Shown in pieces: positions 23,743 to 37,300 of a stretch of DNA of 64,000 bases. This DNA comes from Haemonchus contortus. Its lineage: Eukaryota; Nematoda; Chromadorea; Rhabditida; Trichostrongylidae. The position numbers and the translations under genes are program-made. The stretch is from contig LS997562.1 in the NCBI GenBank assembly GCA_000469685.2, forward strand, positions 17,755,865-17,819,864. Reading direction: 5' to 3'. The notes beneath the pieces were generated by a model that ran no database searches, was not told the origin of the DNA, and saw nothing but the letters and a program-made list of their open reading frames with translations. Numbering within the stretch: the stretch's first letter is position 1; each line of letters begins with the position of its first letter.

Positions 23743-23791
23743 TGCCAAGACGGGAATCCCATGAAGGATTCATTCTCGGCAATGAGCACAA
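23743..23791 (-). CDS. Possible further exon of the VWA/EGF gene
   Basis: A TTTCAG acceptor precedes a 49-bp open segment reading VLIAENESFMGFPSW, followed by a GTGAGA donor. The phase fits the donor of the 24211-24328 exon. It is short and no following exon was found, so this is tentative. Confidence 0.3.
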
Positions 23792-24210
23792 CTGAAATAC
23801 TAGGATACGAATCCCATTCAACTTTTTTGACACGATTTGTACTGCGTTGAGGAATGAGAAGAGATCCCTTCTCAAGCGCGTCCTCCTTCGAAAATATTCT
23901 TGGAATGGTTTTGTAACACGATCAAAAGAAGGCTCTAAGATATGCATGCACTTTCTTAGACACACACTGTGCTCAAGGGTCACGGGTCAGTGTGATTGTC
24001 ACCCACTGTGCCTGAGAAACTCAGAGTAAGCGGTAGCGAAGACAGAACGCCTTTATCACCTGGTTTTGAGAGCAAAGCATTTTTCGAACGATTGAAGACA
24101 GTTTGCATTCAAATTTTTGATGTGTGGGGAGTAGTATAACCATAATGTAACCACCACAAGGCAGTCAGAGGTACGATGAAACCTGATCGCAGTTGAAATG
24201 AATAACATAC

Positions 24211-27200
24211 CGCATAGTTTCGACCACAGTGTTCTAACGATAGAGTCTGGGGTGGAGTTTGCCGCATCAGCTATCAAGCCATCAAGTTTCCCGCCGTTTT
24301 GCGATAAACCGTAATAGAAATCGCCTTCCTGAACAGACATGAATAAATTACTAATATTCACTATTCCTTATATTATCAATAAAAGTGTTCCGAGAGTCTA
24401 TAAACATAACATTTACTCGTAAGACTAATTGAAATCGAAGAAAAAGGCATTCCGAAATGTTGTATCCCTGACTCCGGCCCTGCTCTGAGACCGTCCAGCG
24501 GATGACATCACATTGATGCCTTCTCTAATAATATGCTCCTATTTGTTGAGTTATTTAATCAGTAATAAACTTTCCCGTCATCTGCAATTAACACCAACAA
24601 CTTTGCGATACAGTCATTTCTTTTATGTTCTGACTGGTTAGAAATTCTAAAGCCAAACTGCAAGCAGCGAATGCACACAATTGCTCCAGTTGATATTCCT
24701 CAAATACCTTTCCGAGAATTGAAGTCGTACCCCTTCAGAATCAGAAGGAAAGACAATAAACACAAACTTTTGCGAAAAGTACTCGCAAGAGCAGTCGCTA
24801 GATTTTCGCTTTTATCCTCTGCAAACCTCATCTTTTCGACCCCTATAGGTACGAAGCAGCGAATGGCTGCTTTCATAGTCCGCCGGCGTGCCAGCCACGG
24901 TAGTGCTAGGGGGGAGGAGAGAGGCAGACGGTCGGTCAACGCATTCGCGTCGCGCCCAAGCCCATTCGAAGGGCTGATAACAAGGAAAATCAAGATCAGA
25001 AACTATTTGCATAAGCCCCTGGTTGTTTGGTTTTTGATCTTGTTTTTCGTTGTTTTCAGCCCTTCAAAGGGGCTTGGGCGCGACGCGACCGCGTCGACCG
25101 ACCGTCTGCCTCCCTCCTTCCCTCCTCCTTCCCCCCCCCCCCTCCCCTAAGCACTACCTCGGCTAGCACGCCGGCGGACCATAAAAGCAGCCAATCGGCT
25201 TCATTACCGTGAAAAGTCACTAAGAAAAGGTCTTGTAGAATTTTTGCCACTGGACTGCTCCACATTTCACTACCCAGTTCTTCTTACTTGCGTCTTCTTG
25301 ACTAGTTATCATTAAATGCTGTTGGCTTTCACTTTTTTTATGATCACTCTTGGCCCATGTCACCAGTTCCCCATCCCACCGCGGTCACCGCATATATCCC
25401 TTTCACTGAGGAATATCTTTCATTGATGAATCTCTACTCGGCTGGTGGCGACGCTACGTGGCGCAACCCCAGGGGGTGGATAGAGTGAGGGGTACTTGCT
25501 TGAAGACGCAGGTGCATTCAGAGGATGGACTCTTCGTTTCTGGTGGTTTGGGTCGATTTATGCATTCTGCCTCATCGCAGATGTTTCATGCTTGGTTGCG
25601 TTGCCTAGGCTTACCTGCACTTCTATGGCCGTCATCCTGTATTGAATCAAACAACTACTGTAGGTAGTCACTGCCTGCTTGAGCCCCTGGCACACTGAGG
25701 GCAGTTATTAATCCTGTGCTGACCTTCTTGAGTCGTCCTTTTGTGTACGGCAGGCTTGGGTGTTGGAAGCGCGACTCCTTTTTATCTTTTCTTTTTTATC
25801 TTTCTTTTTTACAGCTATTATACGAGTTTAGCGTTTGTTTTTTTGTTTGTTCTCGTCTTGTCCAAACTAACACATTCTGTCCTGTTTGTAGCGCACCATT
25901 GAGTGCACAAATAAATAAATAAATAAATGCTTACGCGTGTGTAGCACTATGAGTGCAGTTGGTATCTTGGACATCGACTTCTTTTAAAAATTTTAGGACT
26001 GCTGTGATGCAAGTTGATGAAAACTCGAAGCTCAACGCGCGCAGAATAGAACATCTGGAGACAAAGGACCTCGCCGATCACCTTCCGGAACTAGACTGGT
26101 ATCATCAGTTACTCTTAGTATTTTCGAAATGAACTTCAATTTTGTTCGCGACAGGAGAATATATGTGAGCACAGCACGCAGGACATTCGTCGCAAGACAG
26201 TGAAGACCATTCTGAGTAAGACCCATATTTATTCAAGCGCTCTACTCACTTGAGGTGTTCAGATTAACTAGAACATGCCACATTGCCGGGAGCTCGCTGA
26301 TAAAAGTTGGTTTCAGAGCATTTCAGCAGGCTTATCGTACTGTGCACAGAGATACCAAGCTCTGTTGGTCCATCAAAATTGAACAATAGGCGCACATAAC
26401 ACTCAATCTGCTCGTGGAGGAACTGTTACAGCAATAGTAGTTCACGACCTCATTGAATTTCCTTTCTAGCGTGATGCAATATCATCCCGAAAGGCTTTCG
26501 CCTCCCAAGCTACGAAGAAAACGGAGGAACCGAAACAATATTGTCAAATGAAGAATTTTTGAGAACTTCGATCGCACAGCTTCCGAAGTAGAAGCTGCAG
26601 CTTTTGAGACTTCGGAGCTTCTTTGAACACGGTAAGTTATGAAGTGAAGCGAATAAGAATTAGAACGATAGTGAAAAGAACTTACGTAAGGCTGATAAAG
26701 TGGAACCACGTAGTGAAGGTAAGCAAAGCTCAAAAGACCATTGTAGCCTGTGGAATTGTAGCTGAAAAGACTCCATTTGTTCTTAAAATGATTATTCATG
26801 GCGTATCTTATCATTTCTGCTTCCAGTCGGAAGGTCGGTGAGCTTCATTTTACTCAGGCAAGAGAAATCATTTTGAATCCTTGGACAATTTTTGGTTTCA
26901 GTTTTTCAACCAAACGACTCCAATCTTTATTTCGCTCTAACACTAGGTGTTAGCGCACACTCTCCCAAAACTCCCAGTAATCGAAACGCTTCGATGCATT
27001 GGATATGTGAGCGGTAAGGAACAGTATGAACTAAAAAATAACCAATCAGTCAGGTAATCAATATACCCATACCTAGAACATTCTTGATTCTTGCTCTCTT
27101 CTTTTTTTTTCTCTCTCTCTTGATCTTGATTTCTCTTGGTCTTGTCCTACCTCATAGCTTTCCCAGGGTGTCTCTCTCAGAATGATACCGGGCCCTTCTT

Positions 27201-30200
27201 CAAATTGATGTTTGCCCGAGTGCATCTTCTAAAAGCTCATCCGAGATTTTCATGTTCTCTTTGGAGCGTTCTATCATCGCTATCTCAGCCTCGCCCGGAG
27301 TCCTTGTCTGTTCATTTTGACAGTGCACTGCAGCCTATGCTACTGTCGTCAGTTGCCTCTTCATCATTTCCTTTAGATCTGTGCGCTAACTCGCTGTAGT
27401 AGGACCGCATCGTTGCGGATGCGATCTAGGTTGAGACGCCTCTCGATATCGAGGATTCCGCATCTTCCTATATATTTTGCTGAGTGGCAGTGCTTCTCCC
27501 CAAATTTCCACGGCAAGCGGCAGCGGTTCCGCGGCGGCTACCGTATCCTCCCATTGAGAACTCAAGGCTTTCCCATGGGGCGCGCAAATGCGCGCGATCG
27601 ATATTTGGCGAGTGCGATGGGATTTTCGGGGACAAGATACCACATCCAGTTTTCTTTCACCATATTCTTTGTAGTGTACATCCATACAACAGAAGATGAT
27701 GAAAGATTCAATGCAACGTCGACTCTTAGCGGGCTGGCGAACGTCTCTAGTGTAACACACACTACTCATTCCATCACACCCATACTGTATCTCGTTTGAT
27801 TCGTATCTCGCAGTGAATAAGTGGAGTGGTGGTATCGGGTGATCACCCCATCTTTGTGTAGGCCGCACTACCACTCAAAACCTCATACTGATTCAGAATG
27901 GAAGTCGAATGCGAAGGCGCATTTTAAACGGAAAATACTTCGATTGCCGCTGCCGTGGAGCCCCAGATGAAGATGAATACAAAGGATATTGCTTCTTGGG
28001 AGACGGGCGTTAGGAACGATTCTGGGCAATCGATTTGCCGCAGGCGGCTGTCGCGGAACACTCATTCGCCGTTATTACAGCTCTAGCATTCTTCATACAG
28101 CTCAATCGATATGCGATCATTATTTTATGTATAATTCTACTATTAGTACTTTTGTTCTTGTATTTCTTACCTACTGCTGCATCCTGCTACGTTCCTTCGC
28201 GCGCGACGCCTTTCTCACCGCGACGCGACCATTTCGTTCCTAACGCACCCCACCTTTGCTTCTTTGGGTCGTTTAAGAAACTACGGTAGCGCTCAAAAGT
28301 CTTCGGCCGAATGCAATTTCAATCGTATTACTTTTTAGTCGTAACACCTTTCCTACTGGATCTTGTCATGCGAAATTTCGACATGTGTAGCATATAAGTA
28401 TTGATTATATTGACCACTATCAACTTGCAATCTGATCATGTTCCAGATATCCCAAAGAGCTTGAACTCGAAATCAACTGAAAATACAGATGAGGGTCTTC
28501 TAGAATCTTTTTCCTTCTTGTCATGTCTAAAGTGTACGAGCGGCGCTAATGCCAAACACAGTGAAGGAGAAAAACGCTCATAATCAGCGAATAATTGAAG
28601 ATGTTGCCAACCTCGCTCTCAGCAGTCCACTAACGCAACAAACACCTTGCTCTTACTTGACATTTGAGCGCTACTGAACGTAATTTTGATCAGTTTATCA
28701 ACATAATGCCGGTCACGTCCCCTTAATGGGTGGCTGGGACGGAAAGGAAAACAGGTGTTAACCACGACTTTTGATTGTTGGATTGAAGCCCTTGCTTTTT
28801 TGCTTCTGCATCTCTTTCAGAGAGACCATACTATCCCATCGATCCACAGCTGCCCCTGTGAAGGATCGATATACTTGCAGCTGGAATCGGTTTTTGCTCA
28901 CCACAACTTTTGCAAAAGAAAGGTATTCAACGGCATGATGTGGAGGATCGGACTTAATATCGGAGAGACAAATTGTTCACCCTCCCATTCATCGACTTCC
29001 TACAAGTTGAACTCACCCGGCAAATGGTATCCAGATAACGATCTTCTTCGTTGAATCATCATTGTACCGAGAACATAAGCAAGTATTGTTCAGTATACGA
29101 GTGAAGGACCTCATTAATCTAAAGAATGTGGAGATAAAGAACAACTAAAGAAGCTGGAAACTCACGGTACTGGTAAGGAAAGGTTACCCTTTATCAGTAG
29201 TGTTGAGACTCGGAGATGGAGATTCTCCTTCGTCGCGTTGCGTACTTGTCATAACAGAAGCCAAATTGGAAACACAAAACGAGGGACTGGGAACTCCTAA
29301 CCATTGATCGAAGTAGGTCCAACCAGATATTCGACTCGAACCTTAGCAATACTTATTGTCGTACAGGAAACAATGACAGAAGGATGAATTTGTTTGACCT
29401 GCACAGCGAGATTTCCATGAGAAAAGGTTACTAGTTCACACCGAGTGACTGAGTGTAGATCTATTGAAGGCACAGTTCACAATAAAAATGATTTTTAAGA
29501 TTTCCCGCTAGAATGAATTTGTCGGACCCGCGCCGTATGTGGCGCTGTCATACCTGCAAACGGCTTAGGCAGGGCGTTATAAAGGCTTGAAAGATTGCAT
29601 TATGTGTATCCTAGGACGAGTTTCACAGGCCTTGTAGAGGCTGCTCCAATCACAAGGAAGCCCGTGTAGGGATATCAAACAACTTGTCATGATCTATAGT
29701 GACAGTGGAGGGTAGTTCTGTACAGTTCTGGCTTGATGAAGTCAATTCTTTGCGCAATTGCAGTCACTAAAATCTCATCCGAATACCCCTTCCACGTTAT
29801 TTCTATCATGGTAATCTCGTCCAACCTCTACTATCCCTATTTTTGATAAGCCTTATTTTTCTCGAGATCGGCGAAATTTCTCGCTTTCTTTGTTATCGAT
29901 GAACTATTACCACCCGACACCTTCGCTTTTTTACTAAAAAGGTATACCTCGAGATTATCGTGGGCCTGCTCATAGGATCATGGTAATGGAATAGAAATAC
30001 TGAATTTAAAATTGTTACCATTATAAGCAGTAGAAATGTCCCCATTCTGGTTGCATCCATCATTGCCGGATAATATATCATAGCCAAGATTGAACGCAGT
30101 CGGGAACATATTCAGAATTGCCAGTATCTAAAGTAGACTGCCCTCACTACTAAGCCATCAGAAGGTGAAGGAACAAAAAATTCAAATTTAGTAGTGTCCT

Positions 30201-31902
30201 TTGAAATGCGCTATGCATTCGTGTATTGCATCTGAATATTTGCATCCATAAACAATCTCAACAGCTAGTTATGAGACTCGCATCAAAGTTCAATATCAAC
30301 AATTGTGGGAGGTCTCTTTGTCGAGTGCTGTGGAGTAAGTAGTGTGCGGCTGGCTCGAGTAACTGGTTAACTATGCTTTTCTGCTCAGATAGGCAGCTCA
30401 AGTTAGAACGGTAAGATCATTTCTGAGATGAGCCCGTGTCTCTCGAAGATAAAAAGAATGCTGTCGGGTCGAAAACGGTCTAAATAGGGTTTGATAAGGG
30501 CCTCAAAACCGGTCTAGTCGACGTACGCATCCAAAGGCGGGTGGGTTCTCGTGACGTTGCAGAGGTTGTAGAGGTTGCACCATTCGCACTAGGACCCACG
30601 TTGCACGCAGGGGGTGTGTTGCGATTCGTGCGATTCTGGGTGCGCGCGACAAATTGCGCGGCAAAATTCGGTGCGATTTGGACCACCGCAAAGTTTATCA
30701 TTTGGGCCCGAATTCGAAGTAAAGTAGGTTAATAGGATTGTCCGACCCTACTAAAGTACTCTACTTCAAGTTTGTGCCCCAATGATAGACGCTAGAATTG
30801 TTTGAATTTCGCCGCGCAATTTGCCGCGCGAACCCAGAATCGCACGAATCGCTCGTCCCCCTGCACGCAGGCAGCCTACTGCCACCAATCCTAGGCAATG
30901 GCACAGCACACTCGTCCAGATAACACTTCATTGCATACTTTCTCAGCACATTCTTGTTTAAGCCCTGATTTGGTCCTTTCAGAAGCCTTTTGATTCTCTA
31001 AATACGTCGATTTCCGCGTGCTCTGCGCAGCCTTCTAACTACTTTGGACGATCACTTCCATTTTCCATCTGAAACCATATACCTCGAAAATACCGTGAAC
31101 TGGCGCCCAGCACAGCTTGTTAAACTTGTTGTCTTGTACAGGTGGAAGACAACCTCACTAGTAATCAAATTAATCGCTACAGAAGCAAGCCGTCAAAGCA
31201 CGTGGCGTCCAGAAAGGTTTCAACGTTCTACAAACCGGGGAATCGTTTTATACAGAACCTTTCTTTCCGAATAGAGCGCGATGACGTTTATCTGGACTTG
31301 AAAGCTCTACCAATTCTGAAACTTGTGCCTTCACTGCGCCCTCTCCACCCCACTTATGCGAGTCCTGCATATTGTGCTTCACCTGGGCTAAACCTGATGA
31401 CCGATTCAAAACTAGGGATAATGTCTCTCGGCATTGATCAATCCCGTCTGAGGGATGCGCCTCCGCACTCGACTTCCATTCAGAATCGTAGTGGTGTAAT
31501 GAATGCGTATGTGGCCTATAAAATGTCTTGCAGCGGCCATCCAATGTACAAGTCGATGCTTTTATCGCCCAAGACGAATCTGATACCAATTATCCGACCC
31601 CGGAGGGATGGAAGGCTTGGTTGGCCAGGCGGGCATCCGGAATTAGAACCCGTGACCATGCGTGTGAGATGATGCGCCCCTTGCCACTAACCACCTCCAA
31701 ATATATCAGTATGATAAATATACGTAAACGAATAACAGAGGTTCATCTACTCACCCTTTCTCTGACAATGAGTGGTCATTGCCACAAAATTTGCTAACAA
31801 AGAAATAAAAACATACCTTCTGTCTATAGGGATCAACGCCTTTCGACAAGTCAACAGCGAAGAAAATACTCAGTTGCTCATTCACACATTGTGGACGAGC
31901 TG
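24211..31902 (-). CDS. VWA-like domain 4 with metal-site motif (exons 27-30 of the listed model)
   Basis: Exon 31817-31902 reads CVNEQLSIFFAVDLSKGVD, where DLSKG matches the first three positions of the DxSxS metal-ion site better than the other VWA copies. Exon 30019-30127 reads ILAILNMFPTAFNLGYDI and GCNQNGDISTAYN. Exon 26686-26761 reads YNSTGYNGLLSFAYLHYV. Exon 24211-24328 reads GDFYYGLSQNGGKLDGLIAD and SIVRTLWSKLC. The first two and last two exons join in phase. Between 30019 and 26761 an exon changing phase 1 to 2 must exist that I did not find. Confidence 0.65.
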
Positions 31903-34313
31903 CTGAAATTAAGGTGGCATTTTCAACTGAATATAATTCGTGCGAATGTCATCTCATTTTTGCAGCAAATCATACATTCTGTGTTACCATAACTTCTAAG
32001 GAAACGTTATTCATACCTCTCTTCGCACTAACCACCTAACTAACTCCAGTCAGATAGATATTCTACAAGAGGAGCGAGACAAAATTTTACAGGAAGTGAG
32101 CCCTTTGAAAATTCATCCCTCGGCTGTTGGCTTTCCAGTACAGAAAATTAATACGATTTTGATTGGATAGGGTTAGGGTCCATAGACTTTAGGTGAGGGA
32201 CGCAATTGCCTACTCTGAGGAATCGAAGATCAGGAAGCCCGGACACGTCATGTGATTTTATGATGACTGTTGGAGGTTGCGGTTGCTGACTGGATCCTTC
32301 GGGGCATCAAACGAGCACCAGGAGGGCTCTAGCGCAATGACCAGACGTATTCACGGATATCCTGTAATAGGGAGTACTATACCATATGTGCCATGAGCAA
32401 AGGTCCACTAGATTAAATTCGCCTTGGACGGGAGAATGGAGGTCCTACTGACGCCCGATCGAGAAAATTAGTGATCAACGGGATGACAGGTAATAGAGAT
32501 GAAGCTAGACACTAATACTTGTCATTATGTAAGCTAGTATGTTCAAATCGCTGTGCAGTATATGAAAACGAATGACTTAAAACGTAAAATTAAGGTTGGG
32601 TCAGGAATGACACTATAATTAACCCAGTTGTCTCTATAGAGCAGAACGAATTTCTCTTCGGAACGATCCCCACAGGTTCGAAAACGCTCGGAAGGAGTGC
32701 TGACAGTGGCAGGAAGTCAAAAGATGTCCAACTCATCCCATGTCTTCTACAGCGGTACTTAATTTCAGAAAGTCGAATTCGAAGGCCTAGCGCATGCATC
32801 AGTCTTGGAAGCATCAGAATGGAAAAAGAAATGAAGCGAATGAGTTCGGCGAACTGAAAGAGCCAGCATGAAAGATACAGAATTCCAAAAAATATTTCAG
32901 TTTTCAGTTGTCATAGGCAAAACGATCTCACCAGTGCTCTGATGTCTTCCTTTCTAGACACTCTACGCGAGAAGTTTAAGTTCTACAGTCTTCGCGAGTT
33001 TTTTTTTTTTTTATCAAAGCAACCCCTAATAACTTCGAACAACGAAACATTTCGACTGTACGGATTCCCTGACAGCGAGTCAAAGATAAGGTAGGACAAT
33101 GGTGAAAAGTTCTACAGGATCTGGAAGAGGGCTCTTTGCTGTTGAATAAATAGAGAGAATGAAAAGGTTCAGTAATGAGGAGCGCTTGGCAGTGAGATTT
33201 TCCGAGCTCTCGCGTAGTTTCAGTGGTTTTGCCCCATCCTGTACATCTAAAAGAGTAAGCAGAATATTGACGCCAACCAGCAGAAGACGATTTCTAATTC
33301 ACTTCCAGAAATAGTTCGGTGCAACGTCAAGCAATAAACTTTTTCGATCGATTGGTTGGACTAGTATCGCAGTGCACATTTCAGCTCTCACCTGGAAAAA
33401 AATCATGGTTTATAAAGGCTTGAATATACTCACGGGGTGATGGTGGTGGATTATCGACATTCTGCGTGATATTCGCCATTTCCATCATGGCAGTGTACCA
33501 ATTATCCGCGGTTTTGGTGACTCCAATTGCTGTCAACTCGTCGAGGGTGGAAGAAGGAAGAGTACGATCGTATGCCGACACACCGATGCAACTAAAGAAA
33601 AGGTCGTTCATACAAAGAACTGCAGAATTTAGACCAATAAATCAGGTCGGTTGATAATCACCTTATCGTGAAGCTGTGATTTAGCCTCAGATCGTCCAAG
33701 ATTGCTGAATTTTGTAGCTTTCCCCTGAACGATGTTAATTATGCCATAGTTAGCATCAAAGGAGGACTCACAAATTTTTTAACAGTCCAATTATAGCTTC
33801 AAAATGTTTTGCTTGTTGTAAAAATAAGTAATTGTTCTAGCACATTTGAACCTTCCTTTACTTTACCTAAATTATTTTTTCAATGTAAAACAACAAAAAA
33901 CGATTTCAGTAATTTCTTTCCGGGGATTTGTTTTCCAAAATTGTGTGCTTATCTCGGAAGGGCAGTCTTAAATATCTAGAGGCAACACAAAAAATAGAAG
34001 AAGCGTTGCTTCACTCGACTAAGGCTCTCTACTTTGTAGTGGAAGAGTGGATTCTTTGATGTTGATTATTCTCTATGAGACTTACTTTGTATATGTAGAT
34101 CTAACGTCGTATCTCCCGACTAACTAGGGCTTACCTCCTTTTCGTGTTAGACTGCACTTAAGGCGACATGCCTGCGTATTTTTACTCAGATTACCCCCAC
34201 TTTGCACACAAATCACCTTCCCCTCCACATCGACGCACACCGAAATCAACTCACACACATTCACCCACCCACCCACAAACACACACACACACACACACAA
34301 ACACAAACACACA

Positions 34314-34369
<56 letters not shown>

Positions 34370-37300
34370 TACACACAGACACACAGACACACAAACACAC
34401 ACATACACGCATACACACAGACACACAAACACACACATACACGCATACACACAGACACACAAACACACATACACCCAGACACAGAAACACACACACACAC
34501 TCACTCACACACACAAACACACACATACACACAGGCACACACACATACACACAGACACACGACACACACACAGACTCGCAACCACACACACACAAACAAA
34601 CAAACCAAGAGACCACAAACCGTGTTATATATAGTGGAATGCTTTCTTCTTAATCTTTATCGTGACGAGAAGCTCTCAATCTCTATTTCTGCTTTCTTCT
34701 TTCATCTTCTTTACATTTAGTATATTAGATCCTCATTTACAAGAGTAAAGGATCCAGTCTTTGACTTTTATCAATGCCGTTTTCGGTATAGACCCCCGCA
34801 TTCCACTTCCATTCAAAACCGTAGCGACATTTCAAAGGCATATATGGCTTATACAATGATGTGCAGTAGTTAGCAGTTAGGCAGATAGCGCATTCATTCT
34901 CTCAGATAAGCCTAGAAGCAATTACTCGGAATCGGAGGGTTAGAAGGCCTGGTTCGGCTGGGCGAGTATCAATTGCCGAGGCACGTTTGTGCGATAATAT
35001 ATACTCCTTCATATCATCCATGAATCAAATAGCTGACAGTCACTTGATAGACTATCATTTCATCTATTTCTCCGCTCAGATAGTAAAAGAAACGGGACAT
35101 GGCATACCACAGTACTATGTAGTAAAACATTTAACAAACAACAACAAACACCAAAACGAGAAAGGATCTTCCACACTGAGTATCTAAGCTTCTATCTTAA
35201 CATTCCTTTATAAGAAAAACTCAAGATAATGCTATCAACCGTTTGTACCTCAGTAATCAGGATTACGGGAGTTCTCCTTCTCCAACATTGAGTAAAAAGT
35301 TGATAATTTAGCATCGAAGAGCAACAAAGAAAATCTCACCCTGATTGTGTAACATAGAATACATAGTTGTTAGAGGAAGTTAAATTGAGGTCCACAGCAT
35401 TCTGCTGAATAGTAGAGAATACACTGAAAGTACATTAGTTATTAACAAAAAACTTACTACACTTTTAAGGCGTGTTCAGTGGAGGGGGGGGGGATGGAGA
35501 AACCACCCCAGGTCCTCCCGATTTCTCGGTTTCTAAAGCTGCGTAGGTCTGCTGTCTCGCTATAACGGCGCAAAGCTCTTATCACATATGAGTTTCAAAA
35601 GCAGAGAAATAGGAAGGGCCTTTACCAAAAAACAAAAACAAGTCCTTTCAATCAAGGAAGAAAACACTGAGATCATTACGCGACAACCAGAGGAGTTTCT
35701 ATTGACATATGACTTGGCAACAATTTCAGAAGTCGTTTTTGAAGCGCTAGACGAACGTGTGATAGACGGGTAAAGTGAGCTGATAACGTAGTCGCTTACG
35801 CAAAGTATAAATTCCCCGGAAAGGGGACATAGTGTCTTTGACATACTACTTTGGAGGAAAAAAACTTACTCATCAAGTTTTATATCACCCGTATCGTCTC
35901 GATAAGGGAACAGCTGGGTGAGAGTAGAATATAGTGATTTGCTTGTATAGCTAGCAAAATTGCGATTCAATGTGAATTTATAAGCATTATCAGTAAGCAT
36001 GACTTGAAGCTCTTCCATGTTGTATAGGCCCGTGAACTCCAGTATTGCTGTCTGAAACTTGCGCATTTTTGAGTATGAACAGCCAGTACAATGTCTCAAA
36101 CTGGACTCACGATTGATGAATTGAAAGCCGTATCATCTTGACCAACAGAATCCAAAATGAATGCCAGATGAAGTGGTTGAACTTCTGAATAAAGTGGTTT
36201 GATCTAGGGAATTCAACTGCAGCAGAAATGTGAATTTTGTTTTGGATAGTGTGCCATGCTTTCCTTTTCCACGCGAAATGTGAATCTACACATGTACTCA
36301 GTACAGAGTCTACATAAAATGTTTTATTAGCTTCCATTCTAAAGAAGAGTTATTTAATTTCGAGTCGTTCCACAGATGAGTCTGGCACATGTGGACCAAA
36401 AAAGATGGAACAACTCAGGCAGGCACACAACAGTTCTATCGTTCTCCTAGAGAGATTCTGATAGCAAAGTGCTTCTTATGATTTTCTCTGAGAATGGAAC
36501 TGGCAATGGTACATATATGTTGTTGACATAACTGCTGTGAAGCCGGAGTTTAAGCTTATTCTGAGGTACCCTATTCAAGATGGAAAGCGGATGAGTTGGT
36601 AGAGAACGGTGGCGAGGAAAGTGGGAGAATTCGGCTACTTCGCATGAAAGTAGGGGCTGTAGGAAATTTCGCGACTGAGATGCCATGAAACATATAGTAG
36701 TGGCCAAAAGTCTCCGGTGAAACGCTTTTTCATTCGTAACTTTTTTCCTAGTGAAGGGATTCAAGAAAATTTTGATATGTCAAACCTAACCTAAAACCAA
36801 ACCAGTTTATACTTTTTGGCTTCAGAAAAGGGGAAGTAGGTGACTACGCGCAGAGGTTCTACTACAGAAGCGATTTTTCCTGATTGCGAGGTAAACAGTC
36901 ATTGCATTTTTTGCATCCATTTTGTGCCCATTTTAGTACCTGTACATTCAATGCATGCATAGAACGACTGTAGACACTCAGAGAGTTCGGCTGTCAGTCG
37001 CAGACATGAAGGAATCGGGCATGAAAGTCACGGTCACTTCAAGAGTTTTGAAGGACACACAGCAGACGATTTATTCGATTATCCCATGCTAGCAGGTCAG
37101 AAGCTCTGTTTGCAATGCTTAGAAAACGGGAAGGCGCCGATGTGCTTTATCAGCCTAGGACAGAAGGATCACACTCCGGTCCAGGGCTGACCCTCGCCTC
37201 ACTGCGGCTGACATTACCGCTGAGTTCAACGCTAGCGATGGCATAATTGCTAGCCGGCAGACTGCAGGAAGACCCCTGAACAGTGCTGATATTCATGGGA

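Noticed and set aside
27386..27874. 162-codon minus-strand open frame
   Set aside because: A 129-codon frame overlaps it on the other strand, no domain is recognisable, and there are no splice or start signals.
33247..33293. Terminal exon of the VWA/EGF gene encoding a short hydrophobic tail
   Set aside because: The phase fits, but the acceptor is weak, and the exon at 31817-31902 joins the preceding exon in phase and continues the domain pattern.
34124..34720. Long open frames of His/Thr or Cys/Val codons
   Set aside because: Pure consequence of the CA repeat read in different frames.
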